Assembly: GCA_947496175.1 (NCBI GenBank)
Contig: CANMBU010000001.1
Coordinates: 558,001 to 622,000, forward strand
Reading direction: 5' to 3'
Source of the DNA: an uncultured Roseovarius sp.
GTDB lineage: Bacteria; Pseudomonadota; Alphaproteobacteria; Rhodobacterales; Rhodobacteraceae
Length of the DNA stretch: 64,000 nt
Part shown: positions 62,842 to 64,000 of the stretch, in pieces
Layout: each line of letters opens with the position of its first letter
How positions within the stretch are numbered: the stretch's first letter is position 1
Program-made: the position numbers and the translations under genes
Notes under the pieces: model-generated
What the model was told of the DNA's origin: nothing
The model's database searches: none
Seen by the model: the letters and a program-made list of their open reading frames with translations, nothing else

Positions 62842-63671
62842 CCCGCGGCCTCGATAAAGTCCTGTGCAATCACCCCGTCACAGACATGCGCAGTAGCCCC
62901 AGTCATCCAAACACCGTCATCGCGCCAGGCAACCCGCATCCGGCCACCATCGAGATCGATCTCCACCTCGCGCCCAGTCAACCCCTTGCGTGCTGCGGCA
63001 ACAGCCACGGCACAGGAAGAAGACCCAGACGCCAAGGTCACGCCGGCACCCCGCTCCCAAACGCGCATACGCAAATGATCAGGGGCAACAACACTCACAA
63101 CCTGCACATTGGTGCGTTCTGGATAGAGCGGATGATGCTCATAGCGCGGACCAAATGTCTCAAGTGGCACTGCCTCGGCATCATCAACAAAGAATGTACA
63201 ATGCGGGTTGCCCATTCCAGTAGCTGTCGGCGTGCCTTCGATTGGCAACTCCAGCGTGTCCATAGCCTCGGCCAGCGGAATGTCCTGCCACTCTAGTTGC
63301 GGCGCGCCCATGTTCACGGACGTCAAACCTCCACCGACATCGATCGCATACAAGTCCCCGCGCTCCGTGGTCAGGTGCACATGGTCCTTGCCGGTTTCAT
63401 CCATCAAGAACCGCGCGATGCACCGCGTGGCATTCCCGCAAGCCGCCGACTTCGACCCATCGGAATTCCAGAACTGAAGATGCGCATCACCCCTGCCCGG
63501 CTCAATGATAGCCAGCTGGTCAAAGCCAATGCCGGTGCGACGGTTGCCCAAGGCCCGCGCCAGCCCTGCAGTGATCGCCACACTACGCGCACGTGCATCG
63601 ACAACGACAAAGTCGTTGCCCAGCCCATGCATCTTCATAAAGGGCAGTCCAGAGTGAGAGACTGTGCTCAT
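62838..63671 (-). CDS. dapF: Diaminopimelate epimerase
   Basis: A 277-residue PLP-independent epimerase making meso-diaminopimelate for lysine and peptidoglycan. The two catalytic cysteines lie in AACGNATRC (first) and ASGSSSCAVAVAAA (second); FMKMHGLGNDFVVVDAR is the usual start region and MGNPHCTFFVDD is also typical. In-frame starts exist at 63692, 63671 and 63638, none with a strong ribosome site; 63671 is taken. Followed by mtaB with overlapping stop and start. Confidence 0.95.
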   Translation of the reverse strand: MSTVSHSGLPFMKMHGLGNDFVVVDARARSVAITAGLARALGNRRTGIGFDQLAIIEPGRGDAHLQFWNSDGSKSAACGNATRCIARFLMDETGKDHVHLTTERGDLYAIDVGGGLTSVNMGAPQLEWQDIPLAEAMDTLELPIEGTPTATGMGNPHCTFFVDDAEAVPLETFGPRYEHHPLYPERTNVQVVSVVAPDHLRMRVWERGAGVTLASGSSSCAVAVAAARKGLTGREVEIDLDGGRMRVAWRDDGVWMTGATAHVCDGVIAQDFIEAAG

Positions 63672-63778
63672 GATCGGGCATATAAAGGTCAAGCTGCGAC
63701 GAATCCAGCCACAGCAGCAGAATCAACGCGATAAGGGGTTGACCGCCCGTTCACTGCTTTCTAGATAGGCCGCCTAGT

Positions 63779-63854
63779 GGGCCGTTAGCTCAGTTGGTAG
63801 AGCAACTGACTTTTAATCAGTGGGTCGCAGGTTCGAATCCTGCACGGCTCACCA
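63779..63854 (+). tRNA. tRNA-Lys (TTT)
   Basis: A 76-nt cloverleaf: acceptor GGGCCGT with ACGGCTC (one G-T pair), D arm with GCTCAGTTGGTAGAGC, anticodon stem CTGAC-type with loop CTTTTAA (anticodon TTT), T arm GGTTCGAATCC, and encoded CCA. Confidence 0.97.
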
Positions 63855-63887
63855 CTTTTGACAGTGACTTAGAAAGCTTTTTCTAGG

Positions 63888-64000
63888 TTATACATCACAG
63901 TGAAAGTGATACACGTGGCCGCACAGATCCTGGATCGTGAATTGCCGCAGACCCCAAGGTTTGTCTTCGGGAGCTTCCACTATATGTGCGCCAAGCTCTG
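63888..64000 (-). CDS. VOC (glyoxalase-fold) family protein, C-terminal part (runs off right edge)
   Basis: The last 37 codons of a minus-strand gene. It reads HIVEAPEDKPWGLRQFTIQD then LCGHVYHFHCDV before the stop; the PWGxRxFxxxDxxGH pattern is the C-terminal metal-site strand of vicinal-oxygen-chelate (glyoxalase/bleomycin resistance) proteins. The usual metal-ligand Glu near the end is replaced by a segment ending YHFH. Function cannot be set from the fragment. Confidence 0.65.
   Translation of the reverse strand, partial: ELGAHIVEAPEDKPWGLRQFTIQDLCGHVYHFHCDV

Noticed and set aside
62032..63078. 348-codon plus-strand frame across mtaB and dapF
   Set aside because: Antisense shadow of two well-supported genes; no recognisable domain.

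Overview
The window reads as a chromosomal segment of a Roseobacter-group member of the Rhodobacterales that is probably an aerobic anoxygenic phototroph. Signs for this are light-harvesting-2 genes (pucBAC) with a PpsR-type box, a second such box between hemC and hemE, a short Rieske/cytochrome b/cytochrome c1 operon, a DMSP lyase of the DddP type, aerobic (cobN/cobO/cobW) cobalamin synthesis behind a B12 riboswitch, CtrA-type TTAA-N7-TTAA sites, and Hint-domain and YqgE proteins typical of the group. Species cannot be named from the sequence. No phage, IS element, rRNA operon or CRISPR array was seen.

Layout. 1-7.3 kb: end of a metallophosphoesterase, moaB, an RND efflux pair, a DsbD-N-like periplasmic protein and yqgE. 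7.3-11.6 kb: a membrane di-iron hydroxylase plus class II aldolase unit divergent from a LysR regulator, a Hint-domain protein and tRNA-Met. 11.6-18.7 kb: GlcD-type oxidoreductase, amt with a small membrane-protein companion, an esterase, and divergent hemC/hemE. 18.7-20.5 kb: a lower-GC patch with a HAD phosphatase and a DUF4343/R2K-like ATP-grasp protein. 20.5-24.1 kb: intergenic repeats, dddP, a hydrolase-OsmC fusion and a degenerate receiver protein. 24.2-26.4 kb: first cobalamin cluster (DUF1636, cobC, cbiB/cobD). 26.5-33.6 kb: MltB-type transglycosylase, RNA methyltransferase, EamA transporter, smc. 33.8-42.2 kb: second cobalamin cluster (riboswitch, cbtB, cbtA, His-rich protein, DUF1636, cobW, GNAT, cobN, GFA protein, cobO). 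42.3-51.5 kb: trkH/trkA, glutamine amidotransferase, waaA-lpxK, CoA transferase, DsbA-like protein, DUF721 protein, mutY. 51.5-58.6 kb: alkB, pucBAC plus an unknown repeat protein, convergent with petABC. 58.9-64 kb: outer-membrane protein, two GSTs, a PaiB-like protein, mtaB, dapF, tRNA-Lys and the end of a VOC protein.

How the genes work together. hemC/hemE feed the tetrapyrrole pathway that branches to haem, bacteriochlorophyll and cobalamin. Both hemC/hemE and puc carry TGT-N12-ACA boxes, which suggests joint control by a PpsR/CrtJ repressor. The cytochrome bc1 operon lies next to puc and shares its terminator. The cobalamin genes cover cobalt uptake (CbtAB), chelation (CobN, CobW), adenosylation (CobO) and the aminopropanol arm (CobC, CbiB).

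The least explained items are: the four-repeat protein at the end of the puc operon; the long C-terminal tail on PucA; a five-unit 11-bp phased repeat array present at two places about 24 kb apart with a shared tail; a receiver protein lacking its phospho-acceptor under a CtrA-type site; and a 56-residue membrane protein behind amt.
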